Part shown: one piece after another, positions 24,701-35,327 of the stretch
Layout: the number at the start of each line of letters is the position of its first letter
How positions within the stretch are numbered: position 1 is the stretch's first letter
Assembly: GCF_000003815.2 (NCBI RefSeq)
Contig: NC_049981.1
Span: 28,918,917-28,982,916 of the forward strand
DNA length: 64,000 nt
Direction of reading: 5' to 3'
DNA from: Branchiostoma floridae
Lineage: Eukaryota; Chordata; Leptocardii; Amphioxiformes; Branchiostomatidae
The notes under the pieces: generated by a model
The model's input: only the letters and a program-made list of their open reading frames with translations
Told to the model about the DNA's origin: nothing
The model's database searches: none
Position numbers and translations under genes: made by a program

Positions 24701-25502
24701 AAGCCTTTCTGCAAGAACCACAAAAAGCAGGCCATCTAAATGCCCCGGCCTACCACTGTACGCAAGAAACATTTCATTTCAGAGTGCCCACCAGTTTGTA
24801 TTCTTATTGAACAGTCGTACTGAAGTTTCTCTACCAAGATTGGATACAAAAGCATTTAATTTGATTTATAAAAAGGGAATGGTTACCTACAATTACGAAA
24901 ATGTAACTTATCCAGCAAATTCAAAGAGATGGCATGTTTTCTAGACTCCTAATTTTGAACACAACTTAACATTGAGAAATACCAGATACCGTAAGTCTGG
25001 TGGGAACTCTGTCAAATGTTGACATTTCCTGCATTTCCTTTAACGCCTGCTAGGGGGGCTGGCCAAGTATCCAAACTAAAGTCTATTTTATTTTTCATTT
25101 CAATGAAAATTGTGACTAGGCAATACAGAATGGACTGATTTATGTAACCTAAATATTGAAAAAAAATGTCAAACTTTGCCAATGGCGTCTTTTGGGCTAA
25201 AAAATTAGTTAAATTTCTTGTCATGTTTGTCCTATCAAGACAAACATATATACATGAATTTTAGCTAAGAGAAGGGCTCTGTGTTGGGTTCCTGGCCAAC
25301 CTCTTTTTCTGCTTCCCTTGCTCATGTCTTTTTCTCAATTAATTTACTAACTGCTGTATATCGAGTGGAATTTGTTTTACAGTTAGTGTCTCTAATCTTT
25401 ACATTTTCTTCCCAGGTTTGCCAAGTGGAGTTGGAGGGAGCTGCCTTCTATGCCAAGGGGAAGAAACCATATTGCAAAATTCATGCCAAGCAGGCTGCTT
25501 GA
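18541..25502 (+). CDS. Alp/Enigma-type PDZ-LIM family gene, 5'-truncated copy
   Basis: Exons: ALP-type last exon 18541-18721; Enigma-type branch 19744-19923 (linker rich in Ala/Pro/Arg, then RTPLCDSCNQIIR), 20685-20867 (GPFVVAIG...CFTCAHCK, then GFVEEEGQLYCSTHY and CGKCNEP), optional 22257-22304, 22958-23078, 23664-23779, and alternative ends 24653-24739 or 25416-25502. Together they make three tandem LIM domains as in vertebrate PDLIM5/7 and LDB3, which bind kinases and cytoskeletal partners. Phases join throughout, except that 20685-20867 has two surplus bases near 20752 that break the frame after HCK. No PDZ or ZM exon is found, because the sequence directly left of 18541 is MRS2 intron. 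It looks like a truncated duplicate whose intact counterpart ends at 6204-8999. Confidence 0.75.
19111..19116 (+). promoter_or_regulatory. candidate polyadenylation signal for ALP-like isoform
   Basis: AATAAA about 390 bases after the stop at 18719-18721. Another lies at 18988-18993. Confidence 0.45.
20205..20580. mobile_element. palindromic inverted-repeat element in LIM intron
   Basis: Two arms of about 170 bases (about 20205-20375 and 20405-20580) are inverse copies, sharing 'aagaaggttgtgaaa', 'cgataacgttagtatgtttc' and 'cacaatacaatagg'. Each arm holds a ctgatgaa..gtgaca hairpin motif, well preserved in the left arm and decayed in the right. No open frame. Confidence 0.7.
21336..21702. 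mobile_element. hAT-like MITE (CAGGGCTCTAGCCAGC ends), second copy
   Basis: Same ends and interior as 11139-11482, including 'gacggcgtccccaagccgcc'. Flanked by an 8-base direct duplication GGCCATAA (21328-21335, 21703-21710), diagnostic of hAT-type insertion. Confidence 0.9.
22257..22304 (+). CDS. candidate 48-base cassette exon of the LIM gene
   Basis: A pyrimidine-rich acceptor (ttcatccacag) and a good donor (gtgagt) bracket 48 bases in phase 0 that read TSRKLHGSNVHVTVKA with no stop. Both flanking exons are phase 0, so inclusion adds 16 residues between GKCNEPIAE and ESIIAND, inside a LIM domain. Supported only by splice signals and phase. Confidence 0.4.
24653..24739 (+). CDS. LIM gene alternative last exon a (downstream copy)
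   Basis: Starts after gtgtctag. Reads VCQADLEGQPFYAKGKKPFC, then NHKKQAI and a stop. Supplies the final zinc-binding half of the last LIM domain. Equivalent to 8144-8230. No AATAAA was seen before exon b. ATTAAA follows exon a in the upstream copy (near 8299) but is changed to ATTGAA here. Confidence 0.75.
   Translation, partial: VCQADLEGQPFYAKGKKPFCKNHKKQAI
25416..25502 (+). CDS. LIM gene alternative last exon b (downstream copy)
   Basis: Same length and phase as exon a. Reads VCQVELEGAAFYAKGKKPYC, then IHAKQAA and a stop, followed by AATAAA at 25578-25583. Exons a and b are tandem duplicates that would be used alternatively after 23664-23779. Equivalent to 8913-8999. Confidence 0.8.
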   Translation, partial: VCQVELEGAAFYAKGKKPYCKIHAKQAA

Positions 25503-27055
25503 GACTGTCTCCATGGCGACTGTTGTCATAGCAACAAAAAGAGACAACTTTTTGTGTAACAGCTCTATGGAAACCACAATAAAATAGCAAAGATCTCGTA
25601 GATATAAAGAAATGGCATGATTTTACACAGCTAGCAGGGTCAGGTGCAAGGACAATGTGAAGAAAAGAGCCAAATGTCTGCATGAAACAGCATAATGTGA
25701 GAAGTCACATGATGATATATGACTTGCATGAGGAAAGAAGACTTCTGTGATGAGTCATGCGAAGAGATTTTATGGCTCAGGCCGGGATTGTTTTATTTTG
25801 AATTTGTAAGAAGACTGTAAGCAATGAAGGAAAGGCCAGTGTAAGGCTTTGATGTTTTATCACTTTCTGTAGAGTTGGCTGTCTTAATACTTAGGTAACT
25901 GATACTTAACTGAAGAGAAGAGACGAGGCCCACCTACCCCGACACCAGGGCAGCGGGCGGGTACTGTGCTCACGGATACACGTGCCGTGGGTTGGCCCTG
26001 CCCGAGGCTGGGCCGCCGTAGGTGATCGGAAGTGCACACCTCCTGTCATTCGTGTGTGCCGAGGGTAAAAGGGCCGAAATCACCTATGGCGGCCGACACC
26101 CTCGGGTCCTCCCCTGACGATCAGTACCCGTCGCTGTCGGCTGGTACGGAGACCCTTCCAACTCGCAGCACTCTGCAAAACTACTTCCCTCACCACGTCA
26201 CACAGCTATCTTTTTAGTTCGCACAGAGGCCTCGCTGGGCCTCGTCATTCAACGGAGTTATCCAGTCTGCGAGTTGGACGGGTCACGTGTCCAGCCCGGG
26301 GTAGGCGTGGCAGACGTGTGGCACCTGGCGCTGAGTGCGCACGTTGGATGTGTGTTCTAGAGAAGTGCACAGATGGAGAACTGCAGGGTGTAGCCTTTCA
26401 CGTGTGTGTTGTTGTGTTGTGTTGACCAGACTGAGAGATGGTGCTAAAGTAAGGAAGGTCAGAGGAGAGAGAATTAGTTTTATGGCTTCCCTTGTGTGGG
26501 GTGTTACCCACCGACCACCCTTGTACATGTACTTGCATGCAAATCACCAGTAGCAAATAGTGCTGAATTTATATTATACCCACCAAGTGTGTGAAAATTA
26601 TACGTTTGATAGAATAATGTTATGTTGCAACATAGTGAAATTATGAAGTGCTTTTTATAGAAATCATGATTATCAATTTAAAGTACATTATGCTAAGAGG
26701 GGCTATGCAAAATTGCATACGTAAAGAAATGGAGATACTTAATGTAGCTTTAACATCTGCATAATAATTTTGTAACCAAACCCTATTGGATTGTTTACAG
26801 CTAGAGCTGTGGTAATTTATGCATAGTAGCTTGAAAAGCTATAATGTGTGAAATCCAACCTGCTGTTTGGATTTGCATTTTATATATAACTCAATAGAGA
26901 ATAAATCTGGGTCCCCTACCTAGGAACTGTACTTTCTTTTTGTCATCAGTGGTCTTTCTTGTAAGTGTCTACTCGTGCTAGTTTGCAGGAACATTAAGTA
27001 TGATAGCAAAGCAAACAAATGTCGAAACAACTAAGTCATAAGAATAATATGTGTA

Positions 27056-27328
27056 TATAGGGTATAGGAGAATTCTTGTACACAATCAAAATTAAANNNN
27101 NNNNNNNNNNNNNNNNNNNNNNNNNNNNNNNNNNNNNNNNNNNNNNNNNNNNNNNNNNNNNNNNNNNNNNNNNNNNNNNNNNNNNNNNNNNNNNNNATCA
27201 GACAACTTCCTCAGAGCTTCATCACCTTCCTCAGAGAGAAGAGAAGCTCTGAGGAAGGTGTCTGATAGACACCGAAACGTAAGCAAATAAGTTTAATTTT
27301 GGTTGTGTACAAGAATTCTCCTATATTC
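27056..27328. mobile_element. inverted-repeat element spanning an assembly gap
   Basis: 'ataggagaattcttgtacac' before the gap (from about 27063) and its inverse after it (to about 27324) are terminal inverted repeats. The block is absent from the upstream copy at ~10540. Near the right end 'ctgaggaaggtg..cacCGAAACGT' forms a small hairpin. The interior is unknown because of the gap. Confidence 0.65.
27097..27196. other. assembly gap (100 N)
   Basis: Exactly 100 N inside the inverted-repeat element. Collapse or misassembly of a repeat is likely here. Confidence 0.99.
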
Positions 27329-27479
27329 TACCAACCTGATGAAATTATTTTCGGAATAATATGTGTATACCTTTTGATATACACTTCAATTTTTTGTTCC
27401 CGTGAACAACCCATCTGGTACTCAGGTTCAGAAATGTGACCTGTGTATTACCAGGTATGGACTTATGCTGTATATCACA

Positions 27480-28570
27480 TACATACATACATATACAAAC
27501 GCTACTGAAAACGAAACCTTCTTGACGAAGATAACAAGGGTCAGGTTCAACCTTGACAAGCTGAAAAATCAAAAGGGTATGGAAGAATTCCAGGCATTTG
27601 CCCCATTAACCATCATATAGATGCAGATAACATATGCATGAACAAATTGATAGACATGTATAGTTTCAACACAGCAGTAACTGGAACAGCGCTGCACAAC
27701 AAGACCTTCAATGGTAAACGTCGCTCCATTGGGTATGACATACCTAATTTCTGTGACAAAAGGAGAGACCTGAAACCCAAGGAAAATGAACCAAGTGAGC
27801 TAAAACTGTACAGACTAGTCAAGGCAGAAAAGCAAAAGAGAGTTGGATTAAGGAGCAGTGTCGAGGCATTGAGGACAGCCTAACAAAAGAACAACGTCAA
27901 GAAATTTGCCAATGGCTTTACCAAGGACATAGGAGTTAAAGAAACAATACTAGAAACGGTTAATATACAATCCAAATACTAGGGGCAGTGGTATCACTGC
28001 CAGAGATCATCTACATGATAGCACAGACACAACAATGACACTGATACATCTGGAAAGATAAGAACATCAAGCTCAGCTCAAAGATGATGAGGTTGCGCCG
28101 CCGGTCACTTCCATATTCCTGCACGTGTCCACGTTCTGCTGTCAGTCATGCTGCAAGGATGCTATATCCTTGGACTTAGAGAGCAAAACTGGTAAATACA
28201 TACAAAAAGAATACATACAGGTCACAGACATGAATTTGTGAAATGCTTCAGGAAGATTCTAGAGATCACATTTCGAGACCGCATCTCAAATGCAGAAGTG
28301 CCGAATTGAAGAATACAAAACATCGGTCCGTATGAAGATAACTTTATCCTTACAACGTAAAGGAAAGAAAACTGAAGTCGGTATGGCTAACGTTACGTGT
28401 CACGGTCATTAGGACTAGTCTAGTCATAACAATCAATGGATCGTGCAAGGAACCGTCCAGGGAGGAAGAAAGAGGAGTAGGCAACGGAAAAATGAGAGGA
28501 TAATATCAGAGAATGGACAGGTCTGACACTAAGCGAACACTTAGGAAAACGGAAAACTAAGAAGGGCGGA
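27480..28570 (+). mobile_element. decayed non-LTR retrotransposon (endonuclease-RT remnants)
   Basis: Broken frames preserve landmarks of a LINE polyprotein: FNLDKLKNQKG and YSFNTAVTGTA with CDKRRDLK (27545-27830), as in the linker after the endonuclease, and, after a large internal loss, IVQGTVQGGRKRSRQRK and EDNIREWTGL (about 28435-28540), typical of the C-terminal end. Frameshifts separate the parts. Probably RTE-like; clade not resolved. Confidence 0.65.
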
Positions 28571-30126
28571 GAAAAGGTTGCCAAATCTTCCGTACCGTAC
28601 TACGTGGTGCCCCGGGGTCAAATACAAGTACATGGGGATGGATGAGATGAGAATGCGCAAAATGTAGGTTTTCTCCATTTTTGCACAGTCGGATGGATGT
28701 TGCTCAAGCCCACGTGTGTACCTCGGCTTGACTTAAGCGCATTAGCTCACAGACTGAGTCTGAGATACTCATCATAATGGTTCCCTTCTCAATTCTTTTC
28801 AGTGACAATTGACGCAATATTTGCCGTTCCTTAAAACAAACGGAAACTTAACGGGGTTTAACAGTAAATATATAGACACAGCAGGCTAGGATATCGATAG
28901 TGCTTATTACCGTTATGCATCTTTCACGAGCAGAAAAGTAGTGTGACTTTTTAAACAAGAAATCTTTTAAAAAAAGTTGTGCCTTGCCGCGTGTTAGGGA
29001 TATCGTCAGGAGAAAGTAGGTCAGCACTTCAAGCCCGGCAAGGCAAAATGCTGTGCCTTGGCAAAAACACAATGCAATGACCAGGACTGTTTTTACTGTT
29101 TCTGAAAGAGCTAACCAAGAGGAGTAAAATGCTTTTTAGATGAAGCGAATATCTTGAAGGGTTGCTGAGATATGGCTCCACAAAGTTGCCAAAACCTACC
29201 CTCAGATATGGCTGGCTGCGCGATAAACGATGAAAATAAAAAAAAATACCTTTTTTGAGGGGTGATGAAAAGGTAAGTAAAGGCTGCAAAGCTTGTTTTA
29301 TCTTATTTCCCCGTAATATGTACTACATAGAATCACTCCACAGAGTTCTGAACATTCATGGCATTTTATTATGCTTTTACACAGGGTCGATGTATGCAGC
29401 ACCCACTGGTGTCCTTTCACACAATAATTGTCATCTTACCTTATTCTTTAAGAAATAAGTAAATTTGGGTTTAAAAGTTCACATTTTGGGTTACAGTCAA
29501 TGGTGTTTTTTGCACCAGTTGAGTCGCATTGTACAAGATTAAATATCATACTTCATATACTTTTGCAATGTACACAACATTATGGTATCTTATATTACCA
29601 ACAATGTCACATCTATAGAATATCAGCAATATTAATTGCCTTATAACAAGGTCAACTTGGTCAAGGTGAAAGGTAAGTGTGTGAATATGTCGCATTATTT
29701 TCATGTTGAGCCATGATGTTACACTGTATCAAGAGTACAACTTTACACTTAGATACATTTGTAATAAAATATAGAAGACAGATGTTTGTACTAATAAGAG
29801 ATAAAATATCAATAGGTAGACATTGTGTAAACACTAAATTTATTAGGACAAGTTGTAAAATATGCTAAAGAAAGCAATAAACTAATAAGAAAAAATTACT
29901 AAGAAACATTTTACATACATGTAAGTTTCATGACTAAAACATGGATAAAGAAACACTGCATAGAAATTATATTGCTGGGATTGACTTGAGAAAAAATTGT
30001 TCAAAAGCACATTTTCTTCAACATGCCCCCCTCCCCCAAACACTACAAATTGTATCAAGTATTTTACCTTGAAATTCTTCATCCATAGCGTCAAAAAAGG
30101 TTCTATTTGTGCCGCTTCAGTGACAT
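28571..30126. other. intergenic, no gene recognised
   Basis: AT-rich sequence with scattered short open frames and no splice-bounded exon or known domain. Confidence 0.5.
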
Positions 30127-30370
30127 ATCCTCCGTTTCTGAGGGGCACGCGGCCCAAAATTTGGCGCGTTTGGATCGCCGCAAAATTTGGCGCGCCGCCG
30201 CCCGGCCAAATCGGGGCGATCGTCGGGGAAAACAGCTCGGCGCTTCGCCTTCGTGAATGCTAGAAACTTGCCGATGACATCAAAACAGCCGGAAGTGTGG
30301 AACCACGATCCGACGCTCCGGCCTCCCCGCTTACGGCGCGCCGTTTTCACCGGCAAATTTCTGGCGTTTT
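30127..30370. promoter_or_regulatory. CpG-rich island with ETS-type site
   Basis: Abrupt GC- and CpG-rich stretch in AT-rich surroundings: repeated 'aaaatttggcgcg', two 'ggcgcgcc' words, and CCGGAAGTG (about 30289), the classic ETS/GABP promoter site. A 79-codon Arg-rich frame is open on the minus strand (30117-30356), but I do not recognise it. Could be an orphan or decayed promoter, or a first exon of an unlisted gene. Confidence 0.35.
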
Positions 30371-32030
30371 AAACAATTTTCAAGCAAAAGAAACACATCA
30401 CAAGAAAGAGAAACTTATATCCTTTATTTTGATGGGTAAATTTGCCTCTAGAACCGGATAGTTTTTGTACCGCGGGTGTGGGAAGATGGTAGTAAATTTA
30501 CGGATCGCCGTACGGCAGGGGGTTTTCGTGGTAGCGTTGAAATACATACCTTACCACCGCCTGGGTGCTGGCCCTCAACAGACCTATGTGGAGATCTGTG
30601 TGTGCAGGCGCTACGCTCCATCCCGGAGCATGCGGACCTGAGTGAGTGAGTGAGTGAGTTGAAATACATAGTCAAACGTTCTTGAGACGTTTCGATGACG
30701 TCATTGCCTACTTATATATTCACATGCATTGCATTGGTCTAATTAGGCATTTATTTCATCTTTATGAATAGGTAATGCAAATTATTATACGAGATAATTC
30801 ACTTGATTATATTTTACTCCAATGGATCTGAAATATCACCATATACGAACGCTTCATTCATTCGATGTAACCAGATTTAAGAGGCTTTCAGTACCGACCA
30901 CAACTGTTATCAAATGCGTAAAGGGGAGGTATAAAGCTTGACGGGGATGTACTGTTGGTCGCCTAAGCCGTAAGTTTGTCCACGAGAAAGAGAACTGGGA
31001 AGGGCCTTTGGAAGGGCCTTTGGAAGGGCTGGGTTAACATTGTTTGAACCAACCATCCAACCATCCAACCAAGAAAATAGTGGCCACAAGGCCATGCCGC
31101 TGGCGCGGCAAGGCAAAAATCACATTGTAATATGTGAACTTGGTCTGTATGTGAAGAGTAACGCCACCCCACAGTTTGGCACGAATTGTGTGCCGATGCG
31201 TGTGTCTATAAACAGTATAACTCTTGAAATCAGGGGAGGTTCACAGCCGTGGAGTTTTTTTTTTTTTTTTTCAAAAAAGATTAGAAAAAAAAAGAAGTCT
31301 CAATCATCTCCAGACCAACCCCGCTGCTCCAATCCAGATTTCTTTTACCCCCCCCCCCCGGTCCAATCCAATTTCATTATTTTAACCTATTAAACCCAGG
31401 CAGTGAGGCTGTTCAAACCAAATTATCATTATTATTATCATTTAATGTTTTTTTCTTCTTCATGGAGCTAAGAACACCCCTTCCCCGCCTCCTTAATCGG
31501 CCTCGCCAGGGCGTACTCTCGCTCACTGGGCGCATATCCTTGTGCTGATGGTGTTAAGCACCTGTTTGCTCCGACAGGTGTAGGCGCCGCGCCGAGGCCT
31601 TTCGTTTCGGTGGTGGTCACAGGTGACCTCGGGCTGCATACCAGTCGTTGATCAGCTGGTACCCCGGAAGTACTTTGGCTGGCCTTGACATGTTGTTGGC
31701 ATTCGGGAGTAGGGACAGAACAGATCGATCTTGTTAGATAGCCGTGAGACACAACTCCTATTGTGTCGTTTCAAGGAGGTTAATCTCCTTGGTCGTATCA
31801 CGGCTACTTGCTGGATTGCTGTAATGCCCCTTTTTTATTTTAAAGGCATTTCCGCTTTTAATCTTTTGTCAGATCTCCTAAAACTGGACGCGTTTCTATA
31901 CAGACAGAGTGTATCGATAATGGTTTGAATCACGTTTTTATGCTAAACAGTCACCCCCCCCCCCTCGGAAGTTTGTCTACTGGTGAGAAGGACAGAGTGC
32001 AGTGACATCATTTTCTTGAAGTGCAACATC
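30371..32030. other. intergenic upstream of HNMT-like gene
   Basis: Simple repeats only: (gagt)n at ~30640-30660, three 'ggaagggcctt' units near 31000-31030, a poly-T run at ~31255, a poly-C run at ~31351. A hairpin 'agccgtga..tcacggct' spans about 31740-31805. No coding exon recognised. Confidence 0.5.
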
Positions 32031-33801
32031 ATGGCAGGTAACGTTATGTTGCTACTAACTACGTTAACGTTATATGGCGAATGTAGCAATTAAAAACTTT
32101 ATGACAAACTAGATACTAAATTTTTAATATGTTTAGAGAATGAAGAGGTCTTTCAATCATGATATAAGGTAACATTGACGTTTAAGAAATGGAGAATTTT
32201 CTGATGAATGAACATTCACTCATATAACGTTAAGTTTGTTATAAAATGAGAGAACTGCATCCAAACAGGACTGCCGGTGGGAAGGCTGCTGGATCTCTCA
32301 TTAGAGCGGTACGTGGCAGGCTTCAGAGCCTTCCTTGCCGCATCTGCACAGAGCCACTACCAGTCCATTGCATCAAAGCTCCCAGACTCTTTCCTGTGTG
32401 AGCCGGGAGCCGACCTGCGGGTGCTTGGGATAGGGAGTGGATCAGGTGAAGATGTTGACAATATGAAGAAACTTTATCATACAGCGCTAGACGCAGGCAT
32501 TAAAAACACATCCATTTATTCAACAACATTGTAGTTTAGAAAGCATACTAGAAGGTGTTGAGTCTTGCAAGGGTCACCGTAACAATTCTGTTAGAGATTT
32601 GATGTCTTATTGTTGGCAATCGTTGCGTGGCACATTAGCCATCAGTTCATTAGAATACTGTATATTAGTACCACAACGTCTTACTTTAAGTGCCTTGCAT
32701 TGTTCTACTATCTAATCATCAATACTCTTATTGCTTTGTTTCCCAGGAGAGGCTGACAGAGACATTCTAAGGAAGCTTCTACTGCATCACAGCAGTGTGT
32801 ACAACAGGGTCGTGGAACCTTCGGGAGAAATGATCCAAAAATACAAGGTTGTTACAGTGTTATTAAGTATATGTACTTAATTTTGTTTCAAACTTTGCTT
32901 TTTTGCATATTTTGTTGTTGTTTAAAGATTTCATTTGAATTTAAGGTATAGCCACTTTTACCTACTTTGTGCCATCTGTATCATCAAGGCACTGGTGCAA
33001 GATGACACAAGCCTCGGAGCTGTGTGCTTTGACTGGTGCCAGCAGACAGTGGAAGAGTACTTCCAGACAAAGGATGACACAAAGTTCCACCTGATTCATG
33101 CTATACATGTTTTGTACTATGTCAACGACCTTCAAGCCACCTTGCAAAACATGTGGGAACAGCTGGCAGACGGTGGTTACATGCTAGTCGGCATGGAGTC
33201 AGGTATCAAATCCATTCATGCTACATTGGTTTGCATTCTAAATTTTTTTTAGAAAAGCTTTCAATATGTACCGGCCATCTGGTAATTGCCATCATGTTTC
33301 TTCTCATATACATTTAATATCATATGCTTCGTGACCTATCAGAGGTCAATGTCTAAATTTTCATCTTTTTCTTGTCTTAGTATACCTGGAGCTGTCAATT
33401 CTTTTACAGTATCTATAATATATGCTTTCATGTGCACAGATAAAAGTGACTGGGGGAACATGGAGTACAAGCTTCAGGAGATGTTCGGCCGAGATGACCA
33501 TTCAACAACGTCACTATGTACCCCTGGACAGGTCAAACAGTGCCTTGATAAGATGGGCATCGGTTATGTTACTTCAGAAGATGAAATCAATATCAACGTC
33601 ACGGAGTGTTTTAAGGAGGACTCGGAGGCAGGGAGGCTGCTTCTTGACTTCCTGACACAAACACCTCACGTCTCTGGTGAGCTGGAGATGCGGGCAGCTG
33701 CCCTGCAGTATATTCAAAGTAATTCATCGGTGGTTGATGATAAGATTCTCTTCAAGTCAGTTACTGAAGTCATAGTCGCCTTCAAAAGCTGTTCTTTATA
33801 A
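32031..33801 (+). CDS. HNMT: HNMT-like SAM-dependent methyltransferase
   Basis: Five exons: 32031-32037, 32269-32445, 32747-32847, 32989-33202, 33440-33801. All have GT/AG borders and matching phases, giving 286 residues (human histamine N-methyltransferase has 292). The SAM-binding turn GIGSGSGE is at residues 56-63. VVEPSGEMIQKYK and LIHAIHVLYYVND follow, matching human VVEPSAEQIAKYK and IQMLYYVKD. The family transfers methyl from S-adenosylmethionine to a small amine, in the cytosol. From remembered structure work, human Glu28, Gln143 and Asn283 contact histamine; the aligned residues here are Gln, His and Ser, so the substrate may differ. The 7-base coding first exon (ATGGCAG) is inferred from phase and a good donor. 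Runs convergent to MRS2. Confidence 0.85.
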
Positions 33802-34466
33802 AAGAAATGAGATGCCTATCCTATAATGAATCAACGGATTCATTTTATCTATTCATTTATATAGCCAGGGCTGCCCAACTATTAGTAGTTCTTTAACTTC
33901 AGTTTCAGTTGTTTCACAACAATGTGACTATGTACTTCAAATACATTTACCTTTAATACCATTTTTTGCACTCTAGAATTTGAGACATGGTCTCATGAAT
34001 GTAACTCCAGTATGGAGAACTCAGATTCTAACACATCACATGCACCTAAACTTACATGTACAGCTATGGGTCATACAATGTATCAGAATTGGTGATTACA
34101 ATCAGAGATCCCAATCAGATGGGAATCATAGATATCCTTTTAAAGTTAAAACACAGAATTCAATTCACGTCATTTAAGATCATTGGATTATTTTCACTTA
34201 ATTTACAATTGGGAAACCACCATGACACATCCCTTGCATCCTGATTGTAGTTTACATCCACAGTGACTCTGGGCAGGACCTCTGCTTCCTTAACATAGAT
34301 ATACATGTATGTGTAAATATACGTATATACAGGCTCTAATCTCAATCCTTTCACCTTAATTCTTCATTCTTGTATCTTCTTTGCTCACTGACTCAATCCA
34401 ACCTTGTCTTAAAAACAGAACTAAAGGCCTTAACCTTAAAGAAATCCAAAGTTGTATATAAAAGTA

Positions 34467-34644
34467 CAGTCAAACCTGTCTATAGTGGCCACTCAAGGGA
34501 CCGGACAAATTTGGCCACTATAGACAGGTGGCCTCTGTATAGAGGTGGCAACTTGTAGATAAAATACCCAAGGGACCGACAAAAAGTGGCCACTATGGAC
34601 AGGTGGCCCCTCTGTAAAGGTGGCCCCTAATACAGGTTTGACTG
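34467..34644. mobile_element. TA-target MITE, first of a pair (178 bases)
   Basis: Ends CAGTCAAACCTGT and ACAGGTTTGACTG. Preceded by TA at 34465-34466 and followed by TATATA. The interior repeats 'gtggccac' words. The paralogous intron (about 12716-12726) reads aaaagTATATAgttg with no insertion. Confidence 0.9.
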
Positions 34645-34650
34645 TATATA

Positions 34651-34828
34651 CAGTCAAACCTGTCTATAGTGGCCACTCAAGGGACCGGACAAATTTGGCC
34701 ACTATAGACAGGTGGCCTCTGTATAGAGGTGGCAACTTGTAGATAAAATACCCAAGGGACCGACAAAAAGTGGCCACTATGGACAGGTGGCCCCTCTGTA
34801 AAGGTGGCCCCTAATACAGGTTTGACTG
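34651..34828. mobile_element. TA-target MITE, second of a pair (178 bases)
   Basis: Apparently identical to the first copy and in the same orientation, followed by TA (34829-34830). The arrangement TA-[1]-TATATA-[2]-TA is exactly what two separate insertions at the first and third TA of TATATA would give. Confidence 0.9.
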
Positions 34829-35327
34829 TAGTTGTGCAATGGATAAAATGTAACCAGAACAAGTAACACTTCTTGTGCGTATGATAGTTATGTTACAATC
34901 ACATATTAGTTGGTCCATAAAAGGACAACATGTAGATTAAGTGCTGAAAGATATCTTCTGTTTATGAATATCGCAGGCTAGAAATTGCACAGATTATTAC
35001 AGGGTACGTAAAAAATTTCATAAGACTCAAAACAACACACTTTCTTGTTGATAAATAAAGGACAAACACATATATTTACATAAACTACACAGTATCTTCT
35101 AAAACATGCAGACATACCCATAATATTTTATCATATCAAGTTACAAAAGTGCTGCATGATAATGTACTGTCATCCAAGATGTAAAAGGTCAAAATTAATG
35201 ACTTATTTCTTACATTTTCCATGGTCCACACACGAGGTAAAACACAGCATATCAGTCTCCTACCTAGTATAGTATGTTAGTTAATCATAATTTATCACAT
35301 TATCATTACTGGTACTGCAAAATTTCC

